In this document: piece after piece, positions 24,083-32,348 of the stretch
Layout of the letters: every line of letters begins with the position of its first letter
Position numbering within the stretch: position 1 is the first letter of the stretch
NCBI RefSeq assembly: GCF_020889705.1
Contig: NZ_JACMYP010000016.1
Span: 1-64,000, forward strand
Direction: 5' to 3'
DNA length: 64,000 nucleotides
Source: Bradyrhizobium altum
GTDB taxonomy: Bacteria > Pseudomonadota > Alphaproteobacteria > Rhizobiales > Xanthobacteraceae
Program-made: the position numbers and the translations under genes
The notes under the pieces: model-generated
Databases searched by the model: none
What the model saw: the letters and a program-made list of their open reading frames with translations, nothing else
Told to the model about the DNA's origin: nothing

Positions 24083-25000
24083 TCAGCTCCGTGTGAACTC
24101 GGTGGCATGCTCCTTCACGAACTCGCTCATGCTCATTGGCCTTTGGCCTGTGAGGTTGAATACGTCGTCGGTCATGCGGTCGAATCGGCCCTCTTCATGA
24201 AGCTGAGCCAACACCGCAAGATGCTTGATCACGTGTTCCGGCAAACCAGTTTGGCGAAGCTTTTCGGACCACGCCGAGATGGGCACGCTGCGGTAGCGGA
24301 TTGTGCGGCCGAGCACTTCGGAGAAGGCGCGGGCGTACTGATGCAGATCGGCCGCCTCGGGGCCGGTCAGGTTGTAGATCTGGCCGATATGCGGGGCTGG
24401 ATTGTCGAGGATATTCGCCACGACTCGAGCCACATCCACCGCCGCTATGGGCGAGGTCTTGGCGTTGCCGAGCGGCAGCACCAGTTCGTCGTTCTCGCGG
24501 ACGCCATTAGCGGCAATGCGCAAGAAGAAAGTCTCGATAAATCCGGTGGGACGCATCGTAACGACTGGCAGGCCTGACCATGCCACGGCTTGCTCAGCGA
24601 GCCAATGCAGCTTGTGCTGTGGACTGTCCGTGGTCTCGGTGATGCTCATCCCCGTGACAGTCATCTGCGACATGTTCACGAAGGCTTCGACGCCGTGGTG
24701 ACGCGCGACCGCAGCAACATTCACGGTCGCTTCCAGATAGGCCGGCGACAGCGACATGCTGAAGTAGATGCGCTTGCATCCCTCGATTGCGCGATGCACC
24801 GACTGGAGGTCGGTGAGGTCACCAACGACGATTTCGGCACCGAGCAGACGCAGGGCCTCGGCGCGCTCGTCCTCGCGGCGCACCATTGCGCGCACTTTGT
24901 GGCCCTTGGCGACCAGCATCGCGGTAAGATGGCGGCCAATAGAGCCGATTGCGCCGGCCGCGCCAGTGACAAGGATAGGGGTTTCGTTCGAGACGCTCAT
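24083..25000 (-). CDS. NmrA-family NAD(P)-binding protein
   Basis: The 305-residue product is an atypical short-chain dehydrogenase of the NmrA group: nucleotide motif ILVTGAAGAIGSIGRHLTAM at residues 9-28, HKVRAMVRREDERAEAL next, GDLTDLQSVHRAIEGCKRIY for the adenine pocket, and a C-terminal substrate domain. The catalytic Tyr-x-x-x-Lys is absent, as in NmrA and quinone-oxidoreductase-like QOR2 members, so it may be a redox sensor or a quinone reductase. It follows the nitrilase by 27 bases in the same operon. Confidence 0.85.
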   Translation of the reverse strand: MSVSNETPILVTGAAGAIGSIGRHLTAMLVAKGHKVRAMVRREDERAEALRLLGAEIVVGDLTDLQSVHRAIEGCKRIYFSMSLSPAYLEATVNVAAVARHHGVEAFVNMSQMTVTGMSITETTDSPQHKLHWLAEQAVAWSGLPVVTMRPTGFIETFFLRIAANGVRENDELVLPLGNAKTSPIAAVDVARVVANILDNPAPHIGQIYNLTGPEAADLHQYARAFSEVLGRTIRYRSVPISAWSEKLRQTGLPEHVIKHLAVLAQLHEEGRFDRMTDDVFNLTGQRPMSMSEFVKEHATEFTRS

Positions 25001-25027
25001 GGTTACCTCCTTGAGGAACGGGCATGG

Positions 25028-26008
25028 TTACAGAAGTTCAGTGCCACGTACGGCATCGATGGCCGGATGCGCTCCGCGCTCGTGGAGATGCGCCATGGGT
25101 GTGCGGTCGATCATGAGGCTGAGCAACTCCGGACGGGCGTAGTGGCCGCGCGAGTCCATTTGCTGCTTGCGCTTGTAGATCAGCTTGAAATCGAGGTGGG
25201 CAATGACCTCGCCCTCGCCCGACCGGAGTGGTTCCCCTAGTAGCGTGCCGTCGGGTGCGACGATGGCGGTGAAGCAACCACCCGAGATCGGACCAATCTG
25301 GCAGCCCGTGTCCTTCATAATCTGTGCCTGCTGATCGGCGTCCAGCCAGGCGGTCGCGTTCACGACGAAGGCGCCAGACTCCAGGGCATGCTGGCGGATG
25401 TTGATTTCCATCCTCATGGCAAACCCGTCGCCGAAGGCCGAGCCCGGGTACATAGCCGAATGGATCTGCTCGCCATCTGCCATCAGCGCGTAGCGCGCCA
25501 GAGGGTTGTTATGCTCAAAGCATGCCAGCTGGCCAATGCGGCCAACCTTGCTGTCAACGGCGCGCAGGCCGGACCCGTCGCCCTGGCCCCAGATCATGCG
25601 CTCGAAATGTGTAGGCGTGATCTTGCGGCGACGCTGGATCAAGGTGCCATCGGCATCGAAAAGCAGCTGCGTGTTGTAGATGGTGCCGCCATCACGCTCG
25701 TTGACGCCGATCGACACCACCATGCCGGCCTTCCGGGCAGCCTCGCCGATCGCGTCTGTAGCGGCGGATGGCACCGTGACGGCCTGATCAAGCAGCCTCA
25801 GATACTCCTCGCCGAACAGTTGCGCCATCGGGGTCTGGACGGCAGAGAAGTACGGATAATACGGCACCACGGTCTCGGGGAAGGTGGCGAACTGGACGCC
25901 CTTCTCGCCCAACTCATGAATCTTCCGCACGACCGTTTCGATGGTCCCTTCGCGGCTATACAGCACGGGACTGATCTGGACGGCAGCGGCTTTGACGATG
26001 GTGCTCAT
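25028..26008 (-). CDS. nitrilase-family carbon-nitrogen hydrolase
   Basis: The 326-residue product is a nitrilase-superfamily enzyme with the complete triad: Glu45 in [16 protein letters not shown], Lys129 in [16 protein letters not shown] and Cys163 in [17 protein letters not shown]. The ERMIWG and long C-terminal region fit true nitrilases (branch 1) that convert nitriles to acids plus ammonia. No leader. It is the first gene of an operon with NmrA, NTF2-like, YCII-like and a broken MBL gene; the LysR gene at 26230 is divergent. The phased CTAAC box at 26118-26142 lies 110 bases upstream. Confidence 0.92.
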   Translation of the reverse strand: MSTIVKAAAVQISPVLYSREGTIETVVRKIHELGEKGVQFATFPETVVPYYPYFSAVQTPMAQLFGEEYLRLLDQAVTVPSAATDAIGEAARKAGMVVSIGVNERDGGTIYNTQLLFDADGTLIQRRRKITPTHFERMIWGQGDGSGLRAVDSKVGRIGQLACFEHNNPLARYALMADGEQIHSAMYPGSAFGDGFAMRMEINIRQHALESGAFVVNATAWLDADQQAQIMKDTGCQIGPISGGCFTAIVAPDGTLLGEPLRSGEGEVIAHLDFKLIYKRKQQMDSRGHYARPELLSLMIDRTPMAHLHERGAHPAIDAVRGTELL

Positions 26009-26117
26009 GGCATTTCCTCGCTTGACGTGTCGACTTCAGGCTCGATGTGACTGACCGGACCGGCGCTCGCCACGGCTGATGTTCGCGTAGAAATCGGACA
26101 AATCCCAGTTATGCGAT

Positions 26118-26142
26118 GTTAGGAGCCGTTAGCCGTTGTGAG
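26118..26142 (-). promoter_or_regulatory. phased CTAAC box A, upstream of the nitrilase operon
   Basis: Read on the minus strand, towards the nitrilase gene, the site is CTCAC-N5-CTAAC-N5-CTAAC, that is three pentamers with an exact 10-base period. It lies 110 bases before the nitrilase start. 17 bases further downstream is TGTCCGATTTCT, which resembles the element at the same place after boxes C, D and E. Part of a set of seven boxes in this window. Confidence 0.65.
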
Positions 26143-26229
26143 CTGCGGCAAGGTTCAGATAGCAGCTCATCGCACCGTGATAATGGGCAGCAAATGTGAT
26201 ATACTCTTCCGGAAGACGGGAGAATGTTG

Positions 26230-27123
26230 ATGAACCGGATCGAGGATTACCAGGCGTTCACAGCGATCATGGAAAAGCGGAGCCTCACCGGCGCCGCCCG
26301 TCATCTCGGGCGTTCGCTGCAATCGGTGAGCCGCTCCCTGGCTACTCTGGAGCGGGAGGTCGGTGTCGAGCTTATCCGCCGCACGACGCGTCGATTGAAT
26401 CCGACCGACGCCGGGCTTTTGTTCTATAGAAGGCTGAGCGCGGCGCTTTCCGAAATCGAAGCTGCCAAGCTTGAGACCTCGAACCGCGGGACCGAGCCAA
26501 CCGGGCTCTTGCGCATTTCCGGCTCGGGGGGCTTTGCGCCACTTCACATCGTGCCGGCGCTACCGGAATTTCTTGAAAGCTATCCCGGGATCGAAATAGA
26601 GCTCGAATTGTCTGATGGCTTTGTCGATCTCGTCGGTGAAGGATTTGACCTCGCGATCAGAATTGGCGAGTTGCCAGACTCAGGTCTGAAAGCCAAACGG
26701 TTGGCGGATTCCCGGCGCGTTGTCTTTGCCGCTCCAAGCTATCTCGCCAGACATGGCCGGCCGCGAAGTCCCGAGGACCTCAAGCGTCACCAGTGCATCG
26801 TCCGCACCACGACCCGCTTTGGCAACAACTGGCCTTTCAAGGTGAGGGGACGGACGAAGATCATCAATGTCACTGGCCGGGTTCGAACCACCGGAGCGGA
26901 CACGGCGAACGCTGCGGCCGCACTGGGGCTCGGCATTGCTGTCGGGCCACTGTGGCAAGTCCGATCACTGATCGACCGTGGCGATGTCGAGCTGTTGCTC
27001 AGGCGCTTCGAACCTCCGGCCATACCTATACATGCGGTATGGCCGGCGACGAGAGTTTTGCCGGCACGGACACAGATATTCATCGAATTCCTGGCCGCAC
27101 GTCTCCAAAAGGAGCAACTCTAG
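26230..27123 (+). CDS. LysR-family transcriptional regulator
   Basis: The 297-residue product has the winged helix at residues 1-60 (DYQAFTAIMEKRSLTGAARH) and the effector domain GLLRISGSGGFAPLHIVPAL. The helix pattern with VGVELIRRTTRRLNPTDAG is of the group often controlling adjacent dehydrogenase or hydrolase genes. GGGAG at 26217-26221 fits the ATG at 26230 better than the ATG at 26224. Divergent from the nitrilase operon, so the operon is its likely target; box A lies between them. Confidence 0.9.
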   Translation: MNRIEDYQAFTAIMEKRSLTGAARHLGRSLQSVSRSLATLEREVGVELIRRTTRRLNPTDAGLLFYRRLSAALSEIEAAKLETSNRGTEPTGLLRISGSGGFAPLHIVPALPEFLESYPGIEIELELSDGFVDLVGEGFDLAIRIGELPDSGLKAKRLADSRRVVFAAPSYLARHGRPRSPEDLKRHQCIVRTTTRFGNNWPFKVRGRTKIINVTGRVRTTGADTANAAAALGLGIAVGPLWQVRSLIDRGDVELLLRRFEPPAIPIHAVWPATRVLPARTQIFIEFLAARLQKEQL

Positions 27124-27448
27124 ATCCGCTTTTCCAGCCTTTGCCGGCCGGAAGGCCTCGCGAAGCTGAAAAGAAGCACGAGGCTCTTGAGAAGAGGCTC
27201 GTGCGGAGCCCGTAATCACCGGGCCGGCCATCACAATACGTTCTCGTCTGTTGGTAGCAGCGACGGCGCGGCCCCGAGATGCCAGCATTCACTGGCCGAT
27301 CTGCTCCCGAAAAGACGTAGTCGACGTACCACTCCAGCTACCTGGCATCATGCTGACCTGTTTTTCGTGCTCGCCATGCACGGCCGCTGTGCGGCATCCG
27401 GGCTGACGCGACCAGGCATGCCTAATTGAACCGCGAACACGCCCGATC
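27124..27448. other. intergenic stretch, nothing recognised
   Basis: The 325 bases between the 3' ends of the convergent LysR and DUF6894 genes hold only short open frames without ribosome sites. No repeat or RNA-like fold was noticed. Confidence 0.4.
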
Positions 27449-27682
27449 CTAATGGGGTTTGCCGAGGACAAAGGCGAAGGGGATGACGAATAGCTCGTCA
27501 CCGAGATCATCGTTGACGCGCAAGATCCAACGGCGCCAATCTTCGAGGCTACGCGTCCTCATCAGGGATCGAACCACGCAAGCCGCGTGATCACGAGCCT
27601 CAGCGAGGTCGTCCACAACGGCGCCGCATTGATCGATCAACATCTCCTTGCTGTTGGAGCAGTGGAAATACACGTGGGTCAT
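27449..27682 (-). CDS. DUF6894 family small protein
   Basis: The 77-residue product (MTHVYFHCSNSKEMLIDQCG, then AVVDDLAEARDHAACVVRSL) matches the DUF6894 pattern common in Rhizobiales: a beta start with YFH, then a D-L-x-x-A-x-x-x-A helix. No function is established. Its ATG overlaps the stop of the upstream gene by 4 bases (ATGA), so the two are translationally coupled. Last gene of the three-gene unit preceded by box B. Confidence 0.7.
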   Translation of the reverse strand: MTHVYFHCSNSKEMLIDQCGAVVDDLAEARDHAACVVRSLMRTRSLEDWRRWILRVNDDLGDELFVIPFAFVLGKPH

Positions 27683-27909
27683 GTCCAGCCTCCCCCGAGC
27701 GCCGCTTCATTTTCGGCGTTAGCAGCCGGGCGAGCCAATGCCTTGGCTGCATCGATATGCGAAGCTTTTTCCGCTCGCCGCTCGTAGTTGTCGGCAAGGG
27801 CCTGAAGCTGATCCGCAACTGCCTGGTCAGTCATGGTCTTGGCAATGCGGAGCAAGGTCTTTGCTGTTTCCAGATGCTGTTTGCCTCGCCGTGAGATCTG
27901 AAATTTCAT
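27679..27909 (-). CDS. small helical protein, unknown function
   Basis: The 76-residue product (MKFQISRRGKQHLETAKTLL) is almost entirely helical, with heptad-like alanine and leucine spacing (ADQLQALADNYERRAEKASH). It has no recognised domain, though similar short helical genes often accompany DUF6894 in Bradyrhizobium. It lies 7 bases after the zinc-finger-like gene and overlaps the DUF6894 gene by 4 bases. Confidence 0.65.
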   Translation of the reverse strand: MKFQISRRGKQHLETAKTLLRIAKTMTDQAVADQLQALADNYERRAEKASHIDAAKALARPAANAENEAALGGGWT

Positions 27910-27916
27910 GAAGCCC

Positions 27917-28126
27917 TCACACGGTTCTCTGCAGTTGATTGAAGCTGATCTGGAGCCAGCCTACCCAATCGCGGTCACTTTCCCTGCGAGCTCTGAAGCG
28001 ATCGACGCACTTCTTGGAACAGAGCGGGGTTCGCCACGAGTAGTGCCGGACGAGACCAAACTTGCCGTCGCAGACTGCGCATCGCGTGGCTCTGCCGTGT
28101 CTTAGAGTTTCGGAGCAGATGGTCAT
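27917..28126 (-). CDS. small CxxC zinc-binding protein
   Basis: The 69-residue product has two cysteine pairs, CAVCDGKFGLVRHYSW and PLCSKKCVDRFRARRE, spaced as in a treble-clef zinc site, followed by DRDWVGWLQISFNQL. I recall near-identical short proteins in many Bradyrhizobium genomes, unnamed. GGAGGAAA precedes the ATG at 28126. First gene of a three-gene unit; box B begins 55 bases upstream. Confidence 0.75.
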   Translation of the reverse strand: MTICSETLRHGRATRCAVCDGKFGLVRHYSWRTPLCSKKCVDRFRARRESDRDWVGWLQISFNQLQRTV

Positions 28127-28180
28127 TTGTTTCCTCCTCTTGGCATTGTGCCAGTTTGCACGGGAGGAGAAAAATTGCTC

Positions 28181-28216
28181 GTTATGTGCTGTTAGGAAGC
28201 GTTAGTCCATTGCGAG
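28181..28216 (-). promoter_or_regulatory. phased CTAAC box B, upstream of the small-gene operon
   Basis: Read on the minus strand the site is CTCGC-N6-CTAAC-N5-CTAAC-N5-ATAAC, ending 55 bases before the zinc-protein start. The first step is 11, the others 10. A weaker pair of the same orientation, TCGAG/GTTAG with a 10-base period on the plus strand, lies at 28290-28304. Unlike boxes A, C, D and E it lacks a clear downstream TGnnC element. Confidence 0.6.
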
Positions 28217-28416
28217 AAGTTGTATTCCCGTTGCATCGAACATGGCTCGCGCACCAATCGTCTCGGCCCCCTAGGCCTCTTCCAGCGCTGTTAGGCGCTT
28301 CGAGAGTATGGCTTCGCCACCGTAGGTCAGGGCTATCCCGCAACGTCAGCGTCCATGCGAGCTCTGCTCATGAATCCTAGCGCTTCCTACTAGGGTCAGA
28401 TCGGCAACAGGCCGCC

Positions 28417-28733
28417 CTATCCGCAGTCACACAAAAATAAAATAGAAACTGCAAAGAGTTCGTGGATATGACGCTTACGGGCATCCTGTTGGAATGAGCG
28501 TGTGTAGGAGTTATAAAGCGTGCCGTGAACATCTTTGCGCGGGAACGCGTCCGGCTTCCAGCCCATCCGCTGCAATTGATCGCGATACGCGGCTGCCAGC
28601 GGCTGCATCTGCGGTTCGGAAAATTCCGACAGCATGGCGATGCGCCGAACGCGCTCGCTCTCTTGCGCATGCGCCGCAAATGGAAGGCCCGCGAACGCTG
28701 CTGCCGCCGGCCGAGGAATCGACGCCGTTTCAT
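28417..28733 (-). pseudogene. fragment of an ABC substrate-binding protein gene
   Basis: The piece starts MKRRRFLGR at 28733, shifts frame at once, and continues AAAAFAGLPFAAHAQESERV and RRIAMLSEFSEPQMQPLAAA with YRDQLQRMGW. This is the leader and first beta-alpha unit of a PF04392-family binding protein like the one at 20327. After about 70 residues the similarity ends. A frameshift in the leader and loss of the rest make it a pseudogene. Confidence 0.65.
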
Positions 28734-28964
28734 TCGACCGCCTGATTGGCGGTCGCAGGGAGCGCCGACGGAATTTCGACGCCAAGCAACATTGGTGAAC
28801 AGATTGAACTTGGCCGGCCGCTCGCTTGATGCGCGGGGGTTAGGTACCATTTTGCCGTGAAGTCGTGATCGTAGCCATTTGCATCGGGTTGCGTTGCCAA
28901 GCCTGTCAGACACCCTGATAGACCAGACGCGTGAAAAGCCGCTGATTGTTTGTTCGGGCCCATT

Positions 28965-29396
28965 TCATGGAGGCGTGGTTGCCTTGGCTGCGATCACCTT
29001 GAGCGCGCCCGACATGGCCTCGACCACAGACTTAGCCTCTTCGCCGAGGCCGTGCCGGTGGGCGAGAAAGGCGGGATCGTTGTAGGAGAGAAAGGTAGCA
29101 CCAGCTTCATCCTGCCAGACCAGCGCCTTCAACGGCAGGTCGATGCCAATCGTTTGCACCGACTGCATCAGTGGCGTGCCGCCCCTCGCTGCACCGAAGA
29201 TCAGGAGATCCGTCGGCCGCAGCAGCAGGCCTACGGCTGCGGCACCGGCGGCATGGTCGACATGAGCAAAAACGGTCATGCCCCTGACGAGGACCTCTGC
29301 CTCGAGACGATTCATCGTCTCTTTGGGTCCAAAGTTACTGCGTTGCGTGATCAATCCACCGGCGGCCATTGCATGCACTCCACATAACCAAATCAC
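28965..29396 (-). CDS. DUF302 family exported protein, start region uncertain
   Basis: The frame encodes a DUF302 domain: LEAEVLVRGMTVFAHVDHAA, LLLRPTDLLIFGAARGGTPL and GIDLPLKALVWQDEAGATFL. DUF302 proteins are periplasmic and of unknown function, often near sulfur or redox genes. A signal peptide is visible (VIWLCGVHAMA) but only with a GTG at 29396. An ATG at 29434 overlaps the cytochrome stop (ATGA), opens MKLDLQLL and then stops; one lost or gained base would join it to the signal peptide frame. The 5' end may thus be frameshifted. Confidence 0.65.
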   Translation of the reverse strand: MIWLCGVHAMAAGGLITQRSNFGPKETMNRLEAEVLVRGMTVFAHVDHAAGAAAVGLLLRPTDLLIFGAARGGTPLMQSVQTIGIDLPLKALVWQDEAGATFLSYNDPAFLAHRHGLGEEAKSVVEAMSGALKVIAAKATTPP

Positions 29397-29430
29397 TGCG
29401 ACCAGCGCTAAAGCAGTTGCAAATCCAACT

Positions 29431-29976
29431 TCATTTTTTTCGAAACAGCTTGGCTGGATCGAACTCCGGCTCGGGCACGAAGCCGTCGCGGTTGGGCATC
29501 CTGACCTTCGGCAGGCTGTCGCGATCCAGCTTTCCGTCCGCCGGCAATATGCCGTTCAGGCCCAGGATGTAGGCGGCGACGGCGTAGGTGTCGTCGTTGC
29601 TCAGCGACCCCGGCGCCTGATAGGGCATCGCCCTGTGAATGTAATCGAACAGCGTTGTGGCGTATGGCCAGTAGCTGCCGACCGTTTTCACGGGAGCGTC
29701 GGAAGCCAGCGTGCCCTGTGCGCCGACCAAGCGATCCTTGATTCCTCCCACGCCGTTGTCGCCATGGCACGCGGCGCAGTTGTCAGCGAATACCTGCTTG
29801 CCTTGCACCACCGTGCCGCTGCCCGCCGGCAATCCCTTGCCATCCGGCCGAACGTCGATGTCCCATAGCGCGATCTCGTCGGGCGTCGCCGGACGGCCGA
29901 AATCATACGCAAGCACGGGTGAAGCAAAGGCGAGAGCAGTCGCGCCCACGAGCAGCGTCTCGCTAATCGAGGACAT
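29431..29976 (-). CDS. exported monohaem cytochrome c (SoxD-like)
   Basis: The 181-residue product has a signal peptide cut after VLA and one haem motif CAACH at residues 67-71, with an axial Met candidate in RAMPYQAPGSLS. Context and pattern (YWPYATTLFDYIHRAMPYQA) fit the c-type cytochrome partner of SoxC, which takes electrons from sulfite or sulfane sulfur oxidation. Classical SoxD is longer and dihaem, so this is a shorter form. The start overlaps the end of soxC by 14 bases, and its stop overlaps an ATG of the next gene. Confidence 0.85.
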   Translation of the reverse strand: MSSISETLLVGATALAFASPVLAYDFGRPATPDEIALWDIDVRPDGKGLPAGSGTVVQGKQVFADNCAACHGDNGVGGIKDRLVGAQGTLASDAPVKTVGSYWPYATTLFDYIHRAMPYQAPGSLSNDDTYAVAAYILGLNGILPADGKLDRDSLPKVRMPNRDGFVPEPEFDPAKLFRKK

Positions 29977-31234
29977 TGCGAACCCTCCCGGTCTCATCGA
30001 TGCCCCAGGTCTGTTGTGCGTTGTAGTGAAACAGAGCGTTGGTCCCCATCGCGGCGATGAAGGATTTTCGGGCGGGTTGAACGTTGCCCTTCTCGTCGGT
30101 CGAGCGGCTGACGATCTTGGTCGGCTTGCCATCCCAGGTCCAATCCATCTGAAAGCGGGCCTGCGCCTTCGGCAACACCGGGTGGTTGAGCTGTGCTTGT
30201 TTCCAGCTTTTCGCGCCGTCAGTAGAGATCTCGACCTTGGCGATTTTGCCGTGGCCGCTCCATGAAAGCCCGGTGATGCGCTGATAGCCGGGCTTGATCA
30301 CCATCGTACCGGAGGGCGAGGTGATCACTGAATTGGTTTCCATCCGGAGCTGGAATTGCGTTGCCTTTCCGTTGGCCTGGAGCTGGGTGTATCGCGCCGT
30401 TTCCCAGCGCGTCATCCAGGGCTGGTCACCGAACTTCAACCGGCGCAGCCATTTGATGTTGAGGTTACCTTCGAAGCCCGGCATCACTAGTCGCATCGGA
30501 AAGCCGTGCGCGGGTCGCAATGGCTCGCCATTCTGGCCATAAGCAACAAAGGCTTCGTTGAGGATCTCATCGGTGAGTGGAATGCTGCGGGCGACCCCTG
30601 CGGCATCGCCGCCTTCGGCAAGCATCCAGTTCGACCCGCTGTCCTTCCCGACGAGATCGACGAGCAATTTCAAGGGGGCGCCAGTCCACTCATTGGTGCT
30701 GACCAGGCCGTGCGTGTTCTGAACGGTAAGATTCTCGTCTGCCTTCTTCCAGTTCTCCCAGCCATTGCCGGTGCATTCGATGAACGCCAAGCGCGAGATC
30801 GATGGCATCGCCTTGAGATCGGCGACGCTGAAGACCAGCGCGTTTTGCACCATGCCGTGGATCAGGAGCCGGTGCAGTGCCGGATCGAGATCGGGCGCGC
30901 CCGAATGGCTGCGTTCATAATGCAGGTCGGCCGGCGTGATGCTGCCAAACAGCTTGTCGAGCGGCGCTTTCGAATTGATGGCATCGCTGGGATCGACGTT
31001 ACGCTTGCCCGGACCGGCTTCGGGAATCCGTGCGATCTTCACATATTTCGATCGCTCGCTGCGCCCGCTGAGATCGGCACCGTCCTCGCGGGGCGGCACG
31101 TCCGCAAGTGTTTCCGCCACAGCTGGTCCAACGACGAGAGAGCCAGCGATGCCCGCCGAAGCGTTCCCGAGGAAACCTCTGCGAGAAACGCCCATGCTTT
31201 TCGAATGAACCTCGTTTGGGACTCTGGATGTCAT
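29963..31234 (-). CDS. soxC: SoxC-type sulfite dehydrogenase, molybdenum subunit
   Basis: The 423-residue product has a Tat leader (SRRGFLGNASAGIAG, residues 18-32) and the sulfite oxidase fold: Mo-ligand Cys154 in LAFIECTGNGWENWKKA, HGLVSTNEWTGAPLKLLVD and the C-terminal dimer domain ITGLSWSGHGKIAKVEISTD. With the cytochrome encoded next to it, it forms SoxCD, which oxidises sulfur bound to SoxY or free sulfite in the periplasm. No soxXYZAB genes are in the window. GGAGGAGG precedes the ATG at 31234. It follows an exported hydrolase gene by 37 bases. Confidence 0.9.
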   Translation of the reverse strand: MTSRVPNEVHSKSMGVSRRGFLGNASAGIAGSLVVGPAVAETLADVPPREDGADLSGRSERSKYVKIARIPEAGPGKRNVDPSDAINSKAPLDKLFGSITPADLHYERSHSGAPDLDPALHRLLIHGMVQNALVFSVADLKAMPSISRLAFIECTGNGWENWKKADENLTVQNTHGLVSTNEWTGAPLKLLVDLVGKDSGSNWMLAEGGDAAGVARSIPLTDEILNEAFVAYGQNGEPLRPAHGFPMRLVMPGFEGNLNIKWLRRLKFGDQPWMTRWETARYTQLQANGKATQFQLRMETNSVITSPSGTMVIKPGYQRITGLSWSGHGKIAKVEISTDGAKSWKQAQLNHPVLPKAQARFQMDWTWDGKPTKIVSRSTDEKGNVQPARKSFIAAMGTNALFHYNAQQTWGIDETGRVRNVLD

Positions 31235-31271
31235 GCGTACCTCCTCCATCACCCTTGCGGGTCGGCTGCCC

Positions 31272-32099
31272 CTAGTTCGCGCTCGATCCTACGTCGACCT
31301 GCTTGACTGCCCTTTCGATGGCGGCAACGAGACCGTCAGGATCAGTAAGAAACGGCGTGTGGCCGGTGTCGAGTGTTAGTTCGAGACGCACGGGAGTAGC
31401 CGCCACCATCGACGCCTGGAGACTGGGACTGACAACGACGTCCTGCGCAGTGTGGATGTACACTTTATCGACTTTACCGAACCGATCCGCCGTCAGGTGC
31501 ACGGGTGTCACGAGCGGTACCAGCGGCTCGTCGACGATGAGATTTGGAACCGCGGCACGCAATTGTGGTGAACAGATGTTGCAGAACAGATCCGCCCGAC
31601 CGGATTGATCGATAACGGCGATACCCTGGTCCTTCACGATCTTCAGGAATGGGCCGATCTTGCTGTCCTTGTCGGAATTGCCGAGATCAAGGAGAGACTG
31701 GCCATCCTTCGGCAAGTAGGCGGCCAGGTAAACGAGCGTCTTGATCTTTGACGGAGCGGCCTCGGCTACCGCAGAAATGGTCATGCCGGCGAAACTGTGT
31801 CCAAGGAGCACGACCGGACGCCGCTCCTTATGAATGGACTTGAGAATGGTGTCGCGATAGAGGTCGAGACTGACATTGTTGAGCGGGAAAGGATCGCTCG
31901 GCCGGCCCGGCATCGAGATCACGACGACCTTGTAGCCATCGGCCTCGAGTTTTGGCCTAACATTGCCCCACACATTGGATTCTTCCCACGCTCCGTGAAC
32001 AAGAGCTATGGTTGGCTTTTGTGCACCGTTGGCGTTCCCGCAAGCCAAGCCCGTCGACAATGCGATGGCCGCGACGGCGACTCGAACAAGACTTTTCAT
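31272..32099 (-). CDS. exported alpha/beta hydrolase (salicylate-esterase-like)
   Basis: The 275-residue product has a Sec signal (residues 1-27) and an alpha/beta hydrolase of the plant methyl-esterase-like group: ALVHGAWEESNVWGNVRPKL, nucleophile elbow VVLLGHSFAGMTISAVAE with Ser, and catalytic His in TLDTGHTPFLTDPDGLV. The triad appears complete. First gene of an operon with soxC, the cytochrome and DUF302; box C with four phased pentamers lies 87 bases upstream. Substrate unknown. Confidence 0.85.
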   Translation of the reverse strand: MKSLVRVAVAAIALSTGLACGNANGAQKPTIALVHGAWEESNVWGNVRPKLEADGYKVVVISMPGRPSDPFPLNNVSLDLYRDTILKSIHKERRPVVLLGHSFAGMTISAVAEAAPSKIKTLVYLAAYLPKDGQSLLDLGNSDKDSKIGPFLKIVKDQGIAVIDQSGRADLFCNICSPQLRAAVPNLIVDEPLVPLVTPVHLTADRFGKVDKVYIHTAQDVVVSPSLQASMVAATPVRLELTLDTGHTPFLTDPDGLVAAIERAVKQVDVGSSAN

Positions 32100-32185
32100 C
32101 GTAATTTCCTTTCCACGACAGATATGAGGTTTGGCTAGTCCACTTGATGTGCCGTGATATTCGCGCAAAGCTCAGCAAATGGCTC

Positions 32186-32220
32186 GTTAGTGGTTGCTAG
32201 ATGGCGTTAGCTGTTGGAAG
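32186..32220 (-). promoter_or_regulatory. phased CTAAC box C, upstream of the hydrolase-soxCD operon
   Basis: On the minus strand the site reads CTTCC-N5-CTAAC-N5-CTAGC-N5-CTAAC, four pentamers at exact 10-base steps. Exactly 18 bases after the last pentamer comes TGCGCGAATATC, nearly identical to the element 18 bases after box D. The gene starts 87 bases after the box, the same distance as in box D. Confidence 0.7.
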
Positions 32221-32348
32221 TCGTCGCAGGGGCGTCGGGCTAATCGGGACGGCAGCGGCTTTCACGTGCTCACTTTCAGGTGAGGTTTGCGGATGCAGGC
32301 GATACCGCTCTGCGAGGAACGACGCGCACACTAGACGCCGTGATTCTC

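Noticed and set aside
28290..28304. Additional weak CTAAC-type pair
   Set aside because: Only one true pentamer plus a CTCGA at a 10-base distance; too weak to count as a separate box.
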